Origin: Tautonia sociabilis
GTDB lineage: Bacteria; Planctomycetota; Planctomycetia; Isosphaerales; Isosphaeraceae
Assembly (NCBI RefSeq): GCF_003977685.1
Contig: NZ_RYZH01000022.1
Span: forward strand, 41,855 to 105,854
Direction of reading: 5' to 3'
DNA: 64,000 nucleotides
In this document: positions 48,343 to 56,798 of the stretch, piece after piece
Layout of the letters: each line of letters starts with the position of its first letter
Numbering within the stretch: the stretch's first letter is position 1
Made by a program: the position numbers and the translations under genes
The notes under the pieces: model-generated
The model's input: only the letters and a program-made list of their open reading frames with translations
Told to the model about the DNA's origin: nothing
Databases searched by the model: none

Positions 48343-48385
48343 CGCCCGCGCCGGCCGATCATCTCGGCCGACGCGGGCGTTTTTT
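48343..48385 (+). terminator. Intrinsic terminator overlapping the convergent metalloprotease 3' end
   Basis: The 16-nt arms 48343-48358 and 64-79 (48364-48379) pair with one mismatch around a 5-nt loop and are followed by six T residues (48380-48385). This is the only classical terminator with a U-run in the window. It overlaps the last codons of the minus-strand gene ending at 48359, whose stop codon lies in the loop. Confidence 0.8.
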
Positions 48386-49573
48386 CTTCCCGGCGGGCGA
48401 CGTCCCGCGGATCCCCCCGTCGGCCGCGCTCCGCAGCGGCCGGACCGGTCCCGTCGGCCGCTCCGTCGGCGACGACGCCCAGCCGATCTCGACCGCCGTC
48501 AGCGGCTCGACCGCCAGGCGAGACAACGCCTCCACGCCTAGCACCATGATGTCCCGCTCGCTCACCGTCCCGTGCGGAACGTGCGACCGAGGTTGGTCGT
48601 ACTTGTCGTTCGCTCCGAACAGATGCATCAGCTCGTGCACGAAGGTGATCGGGTCCGCGAACGGCGGCCCGGACATCGGCGCCTCGAAGTCCTCCTCTTG
48701 CGCGTAGCAGACGGCGACGGCCACGCCCGGGATTCCGGTCGCATCGCTAGGCAAGGCGATCGACTTCCCCGCCCTCCGGACGTGGAGCAGCCAGACGATC
48801 TGATCGGCCTCGATCCGGCGGCCGATCCTCCCGATCAGGTCGACCGGGTCGGCGAAGCCCAGCGCCGCCGCTGTCCTCCCAAGGATCCCGAGGATCCGGG
48901 CCTCGGCGTCTGGGTCCGGCAGGCCCATCCCTCCCCAGTCATCCGGCCGGAAAATGGCGACCTCGCGATCGGCGTCCTCCTCCACGCTCGAGAAGTACGT
49001 ATCCGCCAGGTCGACATTCACCGGGACCTGCCATCGGATCGCCTCCCGCTCGATCCACGCTCCGGCCCGCTTCAGCGCGCGGTGGGCTCCGACCAGCTCG
49101 TCATCGGACCACGGCTGGCCATCCCTGCCCACGAAGACCGAGACGATCGCCACTCGTCCCAGCAGGGGGGGGAACCTTCTCCCCCAGACCCGGAATCCCC
49201 GGGCCGGCGGCTCCTCCGCCAGCGGTCCCAGCGCCTCGAACGGTCGGAACTCCGGGGCCAGGGGGCCTTCGCCGGCGATCACCCCGAGCACCGGCACGAT
49301 CCCGACCTCGCCGTCGGCTGGCCGGTTGTCTCTCGGGGCGCTGGAAGGGACCAGGACGCTCCCCTCCGCCGATCCGACAGCATTCCCCTCCGAATCGACC
49401 TCGGAGGTCCTCCGGAACGTCGCGAACAGGGCCCACAGCCCCCCCCCCGCCGCTCCGGCCCCAAGCCAAGCCCACACCCCCGCCCCCAACCGGCTCGAGA
49501 CGATCCCGACTCCCAGGGCGAGGCTCGCCCCGGCGACCCAGGTTCCCGCCCTTCTCCCCAACGTGCGCGACAT
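48359..49573 (-). CDS. Membrane-anchored zinc metalloprotease-like protein (HELMH)
   Basis: I chose ATG 49573 (MSRTLGRRAGTWVAG), which follows GAGGAG by 6 nt; an upstream GTG at 49648 lacks a ribosome site and precedes a TAGAAT -10-like element (49624-49629). The product is 404 aa with an N-terminal membrane helix (WVAGASLALGVGIVSS, then WLGAGAAGGGLWALF). His313-Glu-Leu-Met-His317 lies in FVHELMHLFGANDKYDQP, the zincin motif with a Gly-Ala-Asn-Asp-Lys-Tyr extension typical of zinc peptidases. It may be a membrane-bound peptidase facing the periplasm. The basic C-terminus (KKKRPRRPR) is encoded by the terminator DNA. Confidence 0.72.
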   Translation of the reverse strand: MSRTLGRRAGTWVAGASLALGVGIVSSRLGAGVWAWLGAGAAGGGLWALFATFRRTSEVDSEGNAVGSAEGSVLVPSSAPRDNRPADGEVGIVPVLGVIAGEGPLAPEFRPFEALGPLAEEPPARGFRVWGRRFPPLLGRVAIVSVFVGRDGQPWSDDELVGAHRALKRAGAWIEREAIRWQVPVNVDLADTYFSSVEEDADREVAIFRPDDWGGMGLPDPDAEARILGILGRTAAALGFADPVDLIGRIGRRIEADQIVWLLHVRRAGKSIALPSDATGIPGVAVAVCYAQEEDFEAPMSGPPFADPITFVHELMHLFGANDKYDQPRSHVPHGTVSERDIMVLGVEALSRLAVEPLTAVEIGWASSPTERPTGPVRPLRSAADGGIRGTSPAGKKKRPRRPR

Positions 49574-49706
49574 CCCCGGCTCCTCGACCCCTCCCTCGAT
49601 CCGGTCGGCCGCTTCCGATGATGATTCTAACCGAGCCGAGATCGCCACGATCGCCCCGCGTCCCGGCGAAACCGGTTGTTCGATGACCTCGTGACCTCGG
49701 CCGCCC

Positions 49707-49735
49707 TTGCCGGGAAGGCCCCGGATCGCTACAGT
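49707..49735 (+). promoter_or_regulatory. Promoter for arginine decarboxylase gene
   Basis: TTGCCG (49707-49712), 17-bp spacer, TACAGT (49730-49735), 103 bp before the ATG at 49838. The -35 hexamer is identical to that of the SMP-30 promoter. Confidence 0.48.
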
Positions 49736-49837
49736 GTCCTATTCGATTCGGCACCCGCCTTGCAGGGTCTTTTTCGCGATCTTCGGGGCACCGGCGGTTC
49801 CGGATCCGTACACCGAGCGAGGAGAGCGAACCCCGAA

Positions 49838-50383
49838 ATGTACGTCCCCAAGAAGCTGTTCTTCACCAAGGGTGTCGGCGTCCATCGCGAGAAGCTCTCA
49901 AGCTTCGAGCTGGCTCTGCGGGATGCCCGGATCGCCTATTACAACCTCGTCCGGGTGTCGAGCATCTTCCCGCCCAACTGCGAGGAGATCTCCATCGACG
50001 AGGGCCTGGAGCAGCTCCAGCCCGGCCAGATCGTGCACTGCGTGATGAGCGAGTGCGCCACCGCCGAGCCCAACCGCCTGTGCGCCGCCAGCGTCGGCGT
50101 GGCCATCCCTCGAGATCGCAACCGCTTCGGATACCTCTCCGAGCACCACGCCTACGGCCAGAGCGAGCGGATCGCCTCGGATTATGCCGAGGACCTCGCC
50201 GCCGAGATGCTGGCCACCGTGCTCGGCGTCGAGTTCGACCCCGACAGCTCCTGGGACGAGAAGCGAGAGATCTGGAGAATCGCCGACGTGATCTACCAGA
50301 CCAAGGAGATCACCGCCACCGCCGTCGGCAACGCCCGGGGCCACTGGACCACCGTGGTGGCGGCGGCCATCCTCCTGCCCTGA
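49838..50383 (+). CDS. Pyruvoyl-dependent arginine decarboxylase
   Basis: The enzyme decarboxylates arginine to agmatine, the first step of polyamine synthesis. The 181-aa proenzyme has the self-cleavage site LVRVSSIFPPN, where Ser41-Ser42 splitting should give a pyruvoyl group from Ser42. It continues with PGQIVHCVMSECAT, AASVGVAIPRDRNRFGYLSEHHAYG and AVGNARGHWTTVVAAAILLP, all matching the archaeal/chlamydial PvlArgDC family. It is followed 67 bp later by the DHS-like gene, and both belong to polyamine metabolism. Length and motifs are normal for the family. Confidence 0.93.
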   Translation: MYVPKKLFFTKGVGVHREKLSSFELALRDARIAYYNLVRVSSIFPPNCEEISIDEGLEQLQPGQIVHCVMSECATAEPNRLCAASVGVAIPRDRNRFGYLSEHHAYGQSERIASDYAEDLAAEMLATVLGVEFDPDSSWDEKREIWRIADVIYQTKEITATAVGNARGHWTTVVAAAILLP

Positions 50384-50449
50384 GCCCGGCCCCTTCAGCC
50401 GCTTTTCCCCTCACCCGCGCCTCGCTTGGCGCACGCCCCGGGATCACCG

Positions 50450-51658
50450 ATGGCCGACGACTTCCTCCGCAAGATCAGCCGCCACCGCATCGCCCCGCCC
50501 GCCGTCACCGGCGACGTTTCCGCCGCCGATCTGATTGATGGAGCGATGATCAGCTACAACGGCGGCCGGCTTCGTGAGCTCTGCCAGGTCTTCACGAGGA
50601 AGATGCTGGAACCCGAGTGCACCGTCGGCCTGACGATCTCCGGGGCGCTGACCCCCGCCGGCCTGGGCATGAGCTGCCTGATCCCGCTGCTCAAGGCCGG
50701 CTTCGTCGACTGGATCGTCTCCACCGGGGCCAATCTGTACCACGATACCCACTACGCCCTGGATCTGCCCCTGCACCAGAGCCTTCCCGGACTGGATGAT
50801 TTCAAGCTTCGGGAACATGATATTATTCGCATTTACGATATCGTTTTCGATTACAAAACGCTGCTTGACACCGACGCATTTTACCGAGAGCTGCTCGCCT
50901 CCGACGCCTTCTCTCGGAGCATGAGCACCGCCGAGTTCCATTACGAGGTCGGCAAGTACCTGCACGCCCGCTCCTCCGCCTTGGGCGGGACCCCGGGCAA
51001 CAGCCTGCTCGCCGCGGCCTTCCAGGCCGGCGTGCCGATCTACACCTCCAGCCCCGGCGACAGCTCCATCGGGATGAACGCCGCCGAACGCTCCCTGGCC
51101 GGCGGCTCCTTGCAGCTCGATACGCTCAAGGACGTGAACGAAACCGCCGCCATCGTCTACGACGCCAAGCGCTCCGGCGGCTCGTCCGGGGTCCTGATCC
51201 TCGGCGGCGGCAGCCCGAAGAACTTCATCCTCCAGACCGAGCCGCAAATCCAGGAGGTCCTGGGCCTGGAAGAGTCGGGGCACGACTACTTCCTCCAGAT
51301 CACCGACGCCCGAGCCGACACGGGCGGCCTCTCCGGTGCCACCCCGCACGAGGCGATGACCTGGGGCAAAGTCGACCCCGATCGGCTGCCCGACGCGGTG
51401 GTTTGCTATACGGATAGCACCATTGCACTGCCGTTGCTGACCGCCTACGCCCTCGCCCGACGCGAGCCCCGGCCCTTGAAGCGGCTCTACGATCGCCGCG
51501 AGGCGATGTTTGATCAGCTGAAGAACGCCTACCACGATCGCGTCTCCCGAGGCCTTCCCACCGGCCTCGCCAGTCGGGAAAAGCAGAAGACCAAGGGGCC
51601 GAACGAGCAACCCTCTCGTGATCCCAGCTACCCCGATACGGTCGATCGCGCTCGATGA
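50450..51658 (+). CDS. Deoxyhypusine-synthase-like enzyme (homospermidine/spermidine synthase type)
   Basis: The 402-aa protein keeps DHS-family sequence: [80 protein letters not shown] and [18 protein letters not shown]. Lys307 in WGK corresponds to the lysine that forms the enzyme-butylimine intermediate in deoxyhypusine synthase. Bacteria lack the eIF5A acceptor, so such homologs usually make homospermidine or related polyamines. The adjacent arginine decarboxylase supports this. Codons 50790-50890 are unusually AT-rich. It overlaps the next gene by 41 bp. Confidence 0.88.
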   Translation: MADDFLRKISRHRIAPPAVTGDVSAADLIDGAMISYNGGRLRELCQVFTRKMLEPECTVGLTISGALTPAGLGMSCLIPLLKAGFVDWIVSTGANLYHDTHYALDLPLHQSLPGLDDFKLREHDIIRIYDIVFDYKTLLDTDAFYRELLASDAFSRSMSTAEFHYEVGKYLHARSSALGGTPGNSLLAAAFQAGVPIYTSSPGDSSIGMNAAERSLAGGSLQLDTLKDVNETAAIVYDAKRSGGSSGVLILGGGSPKNFILQTEPQIQEVLGLEESGHDYFLQITDARADTGGLSGATPHEAMTWGKVDPDRLPDAVVCYTDSTIALPLLTAYALARREPRPLKRLYDRREAMFDQLKNAYHDRVSRGLPTGLASREKQKTKGPNEQPSRDPSYPDTVDRAR

Positions 51659-52694
51659 CCTCGACGCTCCGGCTCTGGCCGAGGCAGCCGTTCTGCTCCG
51701 CTCTGGCGGCCTCGTCGCCTTTCCGACCGAAACGGTCTACGGCCTTGGCGCCGACGCGACCAATCCGGCCGCCGTCTCCCGCATCTTCGCCGCCAAGGGC
51801 CGGCCGCCGACCAACCCGCTGATTGTCCACGCCGACGGCATCGACCTCGCCCGACGCTGCGTCGCCGAGTGGCCCAAGTCCGCCGACCTCCTCGCCCGAC
51901 GCTTCTGGCCTGGCCCGCTGACGCTCGTGCTCCCCCGCTCCCGGATCATCCCCGACGTCGTCACCGGGGGCCGAGCGACGGTCGGCGTCCGGGTCCCCGC
52001 CGTCGCCGAGGCCCGGGCCCTGATCGCCCGAGTCGGCCGTCCCCTGGCCGCTCCCAGCGCCAACCGATCGAACGGAATCTCCCCCACCCGGGCCGAGCAC
52101 GTCTCCCAGGACCTCAACGGCCGGATCGACCTGATCCTGGACGCGGGCCCCACCGCCGTCGGCCTCGAATCGACCGTGCTCGATCTCACGAGCGATCCCC
52201 CCCGGATCCTCCGCCCGGGGCCGATCACGGCAGACGAGATCGCGGAGGCACTGGGCTTCCCGGTCCTGCCCTCCTCCCCGACCGTCGCGATCGCCTCCCC
52301 CGGCCCGGCCGCGGCCAGTCCCGGCCTGATGGCCGTCCACTACGCCCCAAGGACCCCGGCCATCCGCATCGAGCCAGGAGAGTCGCCCCCCCCTTCCCCG
52401 ACGGGGGCCCTCCTCGCGGTGATCGTCGTCGGCGGAGAGCCGAGGGACCTCTCGGAGCTCGAACCCTGCCTCCGGATCGATCTCCCCGACCCGGTTGCCG
52501 CCTCGAAATCCCTCTACGACGCCCTGCACCGCTGCGACTCTTCGGAAGCCGATCGGATCCTCATCCGAATGCCTCCCGACCTCCCGCCCTGGGTCGCGAT
52601 CAGGGACCGCCTCCGGAGGGCGACCGCACCGGCCGAACCCGGCCGAGCTCCTGGAATCCGGTATGATCGAGAGGACCCCCGCTCCTATCGCTGA
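51618..52694 (+). CDS. Threonylcarbamoyl-AMP synthase (Sua5/YrdC family)
   Basis: Sua5/YrdC makes threonylcarbamoyl-AMP from Thr, bicarbonate and ATP for tRNA t6A37 modification. The motif run is [75 protein letters not shown] and [18 protein letters not shown]. The product is 358 aa, with a C-terminal Sua5 domain after [13 protein letters not shown], unlike short YrdC. The GTG at 51618 lies inside the DHS-like gene, giving a 41-bp overlap and probable translational coupling. No better start is found in frame near the overlap. Confidence 0.9.
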   Translation: MIPATPIRSIALDDLDAPALAEAAVLLRSGGLVAFPTETVYGLGADATNPAAVSRIFAAKGRPPTNPLIVHADGIDLARRCVAEWPKSADLLARRFWPGPLTLVLPRSRIIPDVVTGGRATVGVRVPAVAEARALIARVGRPLAAPSANRSNGISPTRAEHVSQDLNGRIDLILDAGPTAVGLESTVLDLTSDPPRILRPGPITADEIAEALGFPVLPSSPTVAIASPGPAAASPGLMAVHYAPRTPAIRIEPGESPPPSPTGALLAVIVVGGEPRDLSELEPCLRIDLPDPVAASKSLYDALHRCDSSEADRILIRMPPDLPPWVAIRDRLRRATAPAEPGRAPGIRYDREDPRSYR

Positions 52695-52801
52695 AGCGAC
52701 GGTCGGGGGACGATTGCCTCCCGTGGTCTGCCCCCTCGACCCGCTCGACCCGAGGTCGGGGGGCGATCCCCCCTCGAGGCCCCTCGATCGGAGGCCGGGC
52801 A

Positions 52802-53110
52802 ATGAGCCGAAACGACGAGAAGCGGCAACTCCGGGAAACCAAGCGCGAGCTGAAGCGAGCCGGCCACAAGAAGGTCCGAGCCCGGGCCAAGCACTTGCTC
52901 GACGTCTCCCCCGAGGACGCTCACCTCGGCGAGGACTCCTACGGCCGCTACTCCACCGCCCACCTCAACGGGATGGACCGAGACGCCACCCGTCGGCCTC
53001 GCCACCGGCCCGGAGTCGACGGGTCGGCCGACCCTCCGGAACTCGACCAGACGAGCTCTCCCCGGTCGCCCTCCCCGTCACCGGGCCTCCCGCTCCACGA
53101 GCTCCCCTAG
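52802..53110 (+). CDS. Small basic hypothetical protein (102 aa)
   Basis: The ATG at 52802 has GGAGG 7 nt upstream. Residues 1-45 are Lys/Arg-rich and helical (RETKRELKRAGHKKVRARAKH), then DAHLGEDSYGRYSTAHLNGMD, and the last about 40 residues are Pro/Ser-rich. High charge suggests nucleic-acid or ribosome contact; this is inference. No domain is recognised. The gene lies 107 bp after the Sua5 gene. Confidence 0.55.
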   Translation: MSRNDEKRQLRETKRELKRAGHKKVRARAKHLLDVSPEDAHLGEDSYGRYSTAHLNGMDRDATRRPRHRPGVDGSADPPELDQTSSPRSPSPSPGLPLHELP

Positions 53111-53438
53111 CTCCTCGGAGATCCGCTCCACCCCAAATCCAGGACAGTTTCTCATCGAGCGTGGCGAGAAAACCGCCGAGGCGCCGCGTCGGGCGATTCG
53201 TCCCTCAGCGTAATCGATTGTCTTCGAGTGTCTTACGGCAAAGCGCCTCGTGGGCACGCTCTTTGCCCGAAGCAGGATCGGTCCCCGGAGGTCCATCCGA
53301 TCGGGAGTGCCGGCCGGGTGGCCCGCGTCTTGGGTTCTCGCGGATCGCCTTGCCGGTGGTCATCACCGTCCTCGGCAGGCGGATCACCCGGCTCCTCCCG
53401 CCGCATCCTAGACGAATCCTCGCATGAGGCAGGAACCG
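53111..53438. other. 328-bp intergenic region with no clear gene
   Basis: I see no gene. The readable ORF in frame with the previous gene ends at 53110. A weak repeat CGTAA/TTACG spans about 53210-53240. No strong promoter or terminator is identified. Confidence 0.45.
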
Positions 53439-54554
53439 ATGAACATGCAATCGCGTCGATCGTTTCTGGCCCAGGGGCTTGGGGCTGCCGGCCTCGTGCT
53501 CGGTCTTCCCCGGCTCGGGAGGGCCTCGGCGCAGTCCGCCGACGCTAGTATCGCCAGGGCGGTCGAGTTCCTCCGAACCCGGCAGGCAGACGACGGCAGT
53601 TGGTCGGGAGAGCGGAACGAACCCGGCATCACCGGCCTGGTCGTCGCGGCGCTGCTGAAGTCGGGCCGAATGACGCCGCTGGACCCGGTCGTCTCGAAGG
53701 GCCTGGCCTACCTCGAGCAGTTCGTCGACCCCGCCGGCGGCTTTCCCGGCACCTCTCACGCCAACTACACCACGGCGATCGCCATCATGGCCTTCCACGA
53801 GGCCAACCGAGACGGCCGCTACGACGCGATCGTCAAGGGGGGCCAGGACTTCCTCAAGACCAAGCAGTGGGACGAGGGGGAAGGGAGGCATCCCGACGAC
53901 GTCTTCTACGGCGGAGCCGGCTACGGCGGCCGGAGCGATCGGCCCGACCTCTCGAACACCGCCTTCATGGTCGAGGCCCTTCGGGAGACCGGCCTTCCCG
54001 CCGACGACCCCGCCTTGCAGAAGGCCCTTATTTTTGTCTCCCGGAGCCAGAACCTGGACAGCGAGTTCAACGATCAGCCCTGGGCCGAGAAGGTCAACGA
54101 CGGCGGCTTCATCTACACTCCGGCCAACGGAGGCTCCAGCCTGGCCGGTGAGGCGCCCGGCGGCGGCCTCCGTTCGTACGGCGGCATGACCTACGCCGGC
54201 TTCAAGAGCCTCGTCTACGCCGGACTGACCCGGGATGACCCCCGAGTGAAGGCCGCGCTGGAGTACATCCGGGCCCACTACACGGTCGAGGAGAACCCCG
54301 GACTCGGCCAGGTCGGGCTGTACTACTACTACCAGGCGATGGCCAAGGCGCTGGCCGCTTTCGGAGAGCCGACCATCGTCGATTCCCAGGGGGTTTCCCA
54401 CGACTGGCGAGCCGACCTGACCGCCGCCCTCGTCAAGCGCCAGGGGCCTCGAGGCGAGTGGGTCAACCCTGCCGACCGCTTCATGGAGGGGGATCCAAAC
54501 CTCGTCACCGCCTACGGCATCCTTGCCCTGGCCAGCGTGCGAGCCTCGGGCTGA
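53439..54554 (+). CDS. Tat-exported prenyltransferase/squalene-oxidase-repeat protein
   Basis: The start is ATG 53439 or the in-frame ATG at 53424; the AGGA site before 53439 decides for it. The N-terminus MNMQSRRSFLAQGLGAAGLVLG is a twin-arginine signal. Repeats of the prenyltransferase/squalene cyclase fold are visible: ARAVEFLRTRQADDGSW, ITGLVVAALLKSGR, GLAYLEQFVDPAGGFPG, YTTAIAIMAFHEAN, LSNTAFMVEALRETG and TYAGFKSLVYAGL. The alpha6-alpha6 toroid here is probably not an active cyclase, because no DxDD motif is seen. The role is unknown; secreted members often handle protein or polymer binding. Length is 371 aa. Confidence 0.78.
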   Translation: MNMQSRRSFLAQGLGAAGLVLGLPRLGRASAQSADASIARAVEFLRTRQADDGSWSGERNEPGITGLVVAALLKSGRMTPLDPVVSKGLAYLEQFVDPAGGFPGTSHANYTTAIAIMAFHEANRDGRYDAIVKGGQDFLKTKQWDEGEGRHPDDVFYGGAGYGGRSDRPDLSNTAFMVEALRETGLPADDPALQKALIFVSRSQNLDSEFNDQPWAEKVNDGGFIYTPANGGSSLAGEAPGGGLRSYGGMTYAGFKSLVYAGLTRDDPRVKAALEYIRAHYTVEENPGLGQVGLYYYYQAMAKALAAFGEPTIVDSQGVSHDWRADLTAALVKRQGPRGEWVNPADRFMEGDPNLVTAYGILALASVRASG

Positions 54555-54670
54555 CCTCCGCTCCGGCACGACCGGAGCCCCGGTCCGGGCGCTCTGGACT
54601 CCGGAAGGGACCGGAGAGGGCACCCGGATGCGGGCTTTCGGGAGCGATCGCCCCGGCCCACAACGACGAA

Positions 54671-54707
54671 GGCCCCCGGCGCCTCCCTGTCGGGGGAGCC
54701 GGGGGCC
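54671..54707. terminator. Bidirectional terminator hairpin between two convergent genes
   Basis: Perfect 10-bp arms (54671-54680 GGCCCCCGGC and 54698-54707) close a loop that can pair further (CTCCC/GGGAG). It lies between the prenyltransferase stop (54554) and the spoVG stop (54751). On the minus strand the stem is followed by TTCGTCGTT. Confidence 0.6.
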
Positions 54708-54750
54708 GTTGCGATCCGCCCGCGAGGGAGTCGGAGTCGGCCGGCGGCGC

Positions 54751-55392
54751 TCAGAGCCCGTTGCCGAACTCGGCGTCTCGGTCGGCCGGGGTGGCGGGAC
54801 GGCCCTCGGGCCTCGGAGCGACATGCGGGCCCCGGAAGACGGGCTGGCCGCCTCGGGCGTGCTGGGTGTGGCTGCGGAGCGGTCCGCGGCGGAGCGGCGG
54901 GCCCTGAGGGGCCGAAGCGGCGGGAGCGGAGGTCTCGTAGGGGTTGGCGGCGGGGACGACGTCGTAATCGTCGTCGAAGTCGTCGTAGCGGCAGACGTAA
55001 CCCGGCAGCTTGGAGCGCTCCAGCTCCTCGGCGTAGGAAGCGAGCACGGCGGCCTGGATCTTCTCTCGGCAAGCCGAGTTGATCGGGTGCGCGATGTCGG
55101 CGTGCAGCTTGGCGCGGCCGTCGGCGTCGCGGAGGGCGCGGTTCTCGTCCAGGCGGGCCCCGCACTGGTTGCAGAAGCGCGACCGCAGGTGGTTCTTCGT
55201 ACCGCAGTGGTGGCAGCGGTCGGTCAGCTTTCGGCTCGGCATGGCCACGAAGAAGCCCTTGGCTCCCTCGATGATCTTCAGGTCCCGAATGACGAACATG
55301 TCGTCAAACGTGATGCTGCAGAAGGCCTGAAGCCGCTCGTTGCTGCCGGAGTTGTCCTCCATGAGCTTGATGCGCACTTCGGTGATTTCCAC
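54751..55392 (-). CDS. spoVG: SpoVG-family protein with zinc ribbon inserted in the core and long Pro/Arg tail
   Basis: The 213-aa protein begins like Spo[55 protein letters not shown]. Then an insertion (about 60-83) has two CxxC pairs, CHHCGTKNH and FCNQCGA, forming a zinc ribbon. SpoVG then resumes with [28 protein letters not shown]. The tail after 130 is Pro/Arg/Gly-rich. SpoVG proteins bind RNA/DNA and regulate cell-wall and septation genes in Firmicutes. It lies 34 bp after ispE on the same strand, as in Bacillus-type ispE-spoVG order. The insert is the oddity. Confidence 0.86.
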   Translation of the reverse strand: MEITEVRIKLMEDNSGSNERLQAFCSITFDDMFVIRDLKIIEGAKGFFVAMPSRKLTDRCHHCGTKNHLRSRFCNQCGARLDENRALRDADGRAKLHADIAHPINSACREKIQAAVLASYAEELERSKLPGYVCRYDDFDDDYDVVPAANPYETSAPAASAPQGPPLRRGPLRSHTQHARGGQPVFRGPHVAPRPEGRPATPADRDAEFGNGL

Positions 55393-55426
55393 GGCCGTAC
55401 TCCTTTACGCGGGGTGGGTATCTGGC

Positions 55427-56332
55427 TCAGGGGCCGCATCGGACGACCCGGATCGTCCCGATCTCGAGGTCGCCGAGCCGTTGGGCGGCGTCGAGCGCCG
55501 CCTCGCGGTCGCGGGCGAGGCCGAAGTAGGCCGAGCCGCTGCCGCTCAAGAGGTGACCGTCCAGTGAAGGACCCAGGTCGATCAGGGCCGATCGGACCCG
55601 GCCCAATGCCGGCTCGATCCGCTCGGCCACCGGTTGCAGCCGGTTGAACAGGCGCCTCCCCAACCGGGCCGGGTCGCCGCTCAAGAAGGCGTCGATCGCC
55701 GGCCCGATCGGCTCGGGCCGCTCCGGCGGGGTCAGCCCGGCGTAGACGTCCGGCGTGCGGACTCCCACTGGCGGGCAGACCAAGACGGCGTGGAAATCGA
55801 TCGGGGATGATTCCGGGTCCAGACTCAACGGCTCCACGCGCTCGCCCCGGCCGCGGCAGACAGCCGCCGGGGTGTCCAGGAAGAAGCTCACATCGCTGCC
55901 GATCTGGCCGGCCAGCTCGCGGAGCCGGTCGGCCGGGGTGTTCAGCTCCCAGAGGCGATCCAGCGCCGCCAGCGTAGCCGCCGCGTCGCTCGAACCGCCG
56001 CCCAGGCCCGCCTGCGCCGGAATCGCCTTGCTCAGCGCGATCCGGGCCCCCAGGCGGCTCACGCCCTCCGGCCCCGCCTCGCGACGCAGCAACTCGGCCG
56101 CCTTCACCACGAGGTTCTCCGGGCCGGTCGGCAGGGCCGGATCGTCGCATTTCAGCGCGATCCGGCCCGAGTCGTCGGCCTCGAAGGACAGCGTGTCGTG
56201 AAGATCGATGGCGACCATCAACGTCTCGAGCTCGTGGTAGCCGTCCGGACGCTTGCCCAGGACTTCCAGGAAGAGATTCAGCTTCGCCGGCGCGAGGACC
56301 TGCACGCCTCCGGCGATGGGACGGATGACCAT
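55427..56332 (-). CDS. ispE: 4-diphosphocytidyl-2-C-methyl-D-erythritol kinase
   Basis: IspE phosphorylates CDP-ME in the MEP isoprenoid pathway. The GHMP-kinase motif is AQAGLGGGSSDAAATL, with KLNLFLEVLGKRPDGYHELETLM, IGSDVSFFL and LLSGSGSAYFG. The 301-aa length is normal. An AT-rich stretch upstream (56486-56570) probably holds the promoter, including TATATT and TATAGA elements. It is cotranscribed with spoVG, 34 bp downstream. Confidence 0.92.
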   Translation of the reverse strand: MVIRPIAGGVQVLAPAKLNLFLEVLGKRPDGYHELETLMVAIDLHDTLSFEADDSGRIALKCDDPALPTGPENLVVKAAELLRREAGPEGVSRLGARIALSKAIPAQAGLGGGSSDAAATLAALDRLWELNTPADRLRELAGQIGSDVSFFLDTPAAVCRGRGERVEPLSLDPESSPIDFHAVLVCPPVGVRTPDVYAGLTPPERPEPIGPAIDAFLSGDPARLGRRLFNRLQPVAERIEPALGRVRSALIDLGPSLDGHLLSGSGSAYFGLARDREAALDAAQRLGDLEIGTIRVVRCGP

Positions 56333-56798
56333 TGGGCCGTACCCCGGGTGTCGACGCCCCTCCGAGCGTCGGGAAGTCTCGTCGCGGGGATCGTCTCCGC
56401 CGTCATCGGCCGCCCGTGGGACGGCCGATTCGAGACGTCGGGGCCGGGGCGGTTGCCGCCCCCGGTCGTCCCGTCCCGTTCGGCGGCCGTTCTATACCGA
56501 TCCCCGGAACCCCGCAATATAGAAAAAATACAATCTCGGAATCGGGATCGGGCCGGCGACGGAAAATCTGACAATCCGCCGGTCCACTCCGAAACGACCG
56601 GCCGAGTTCCGCCTCGATCGGCCCGCCTGGCCGAGCGGCAGGGGAGCGATTGCCACCGATCGCGCCTGAGCTCGGCGACCAGCGTGCGGGAGCCGAGCCG
56701 CCTCCTCTCGTCCGGCCCGAACCCGGCCGTTCTCCTCAACGAACCGATCACCCCAGGAGAACCGGGCGATGGGAGGTGGTTGCGAAACGGGCGAACCG
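56333..56798. other. 466-bp intergenic region upstream of ispE with AT-rich promoter patch
   Basis: No gene is seen. The bases 56486-56570 are the most AT-rich noncoding stretch of the right half and on the minus strand read TATATT and TATAGA at plausible -10 positions, but the -35 spacing is not ideal. A tRNA-like run (TGGCCGAGCGG) at 56629 lacks the T-arm and acceptor pairing. Confidence 0.5.

Noticed and set aside
56600..56720. tRNA-Ser/Leu-like run (TGGCCGAGCGG) near 56629
   Set aside because: No GGTTCGAATC T-arm, acceptor stem or anticodon arm can be paired within the right distance.
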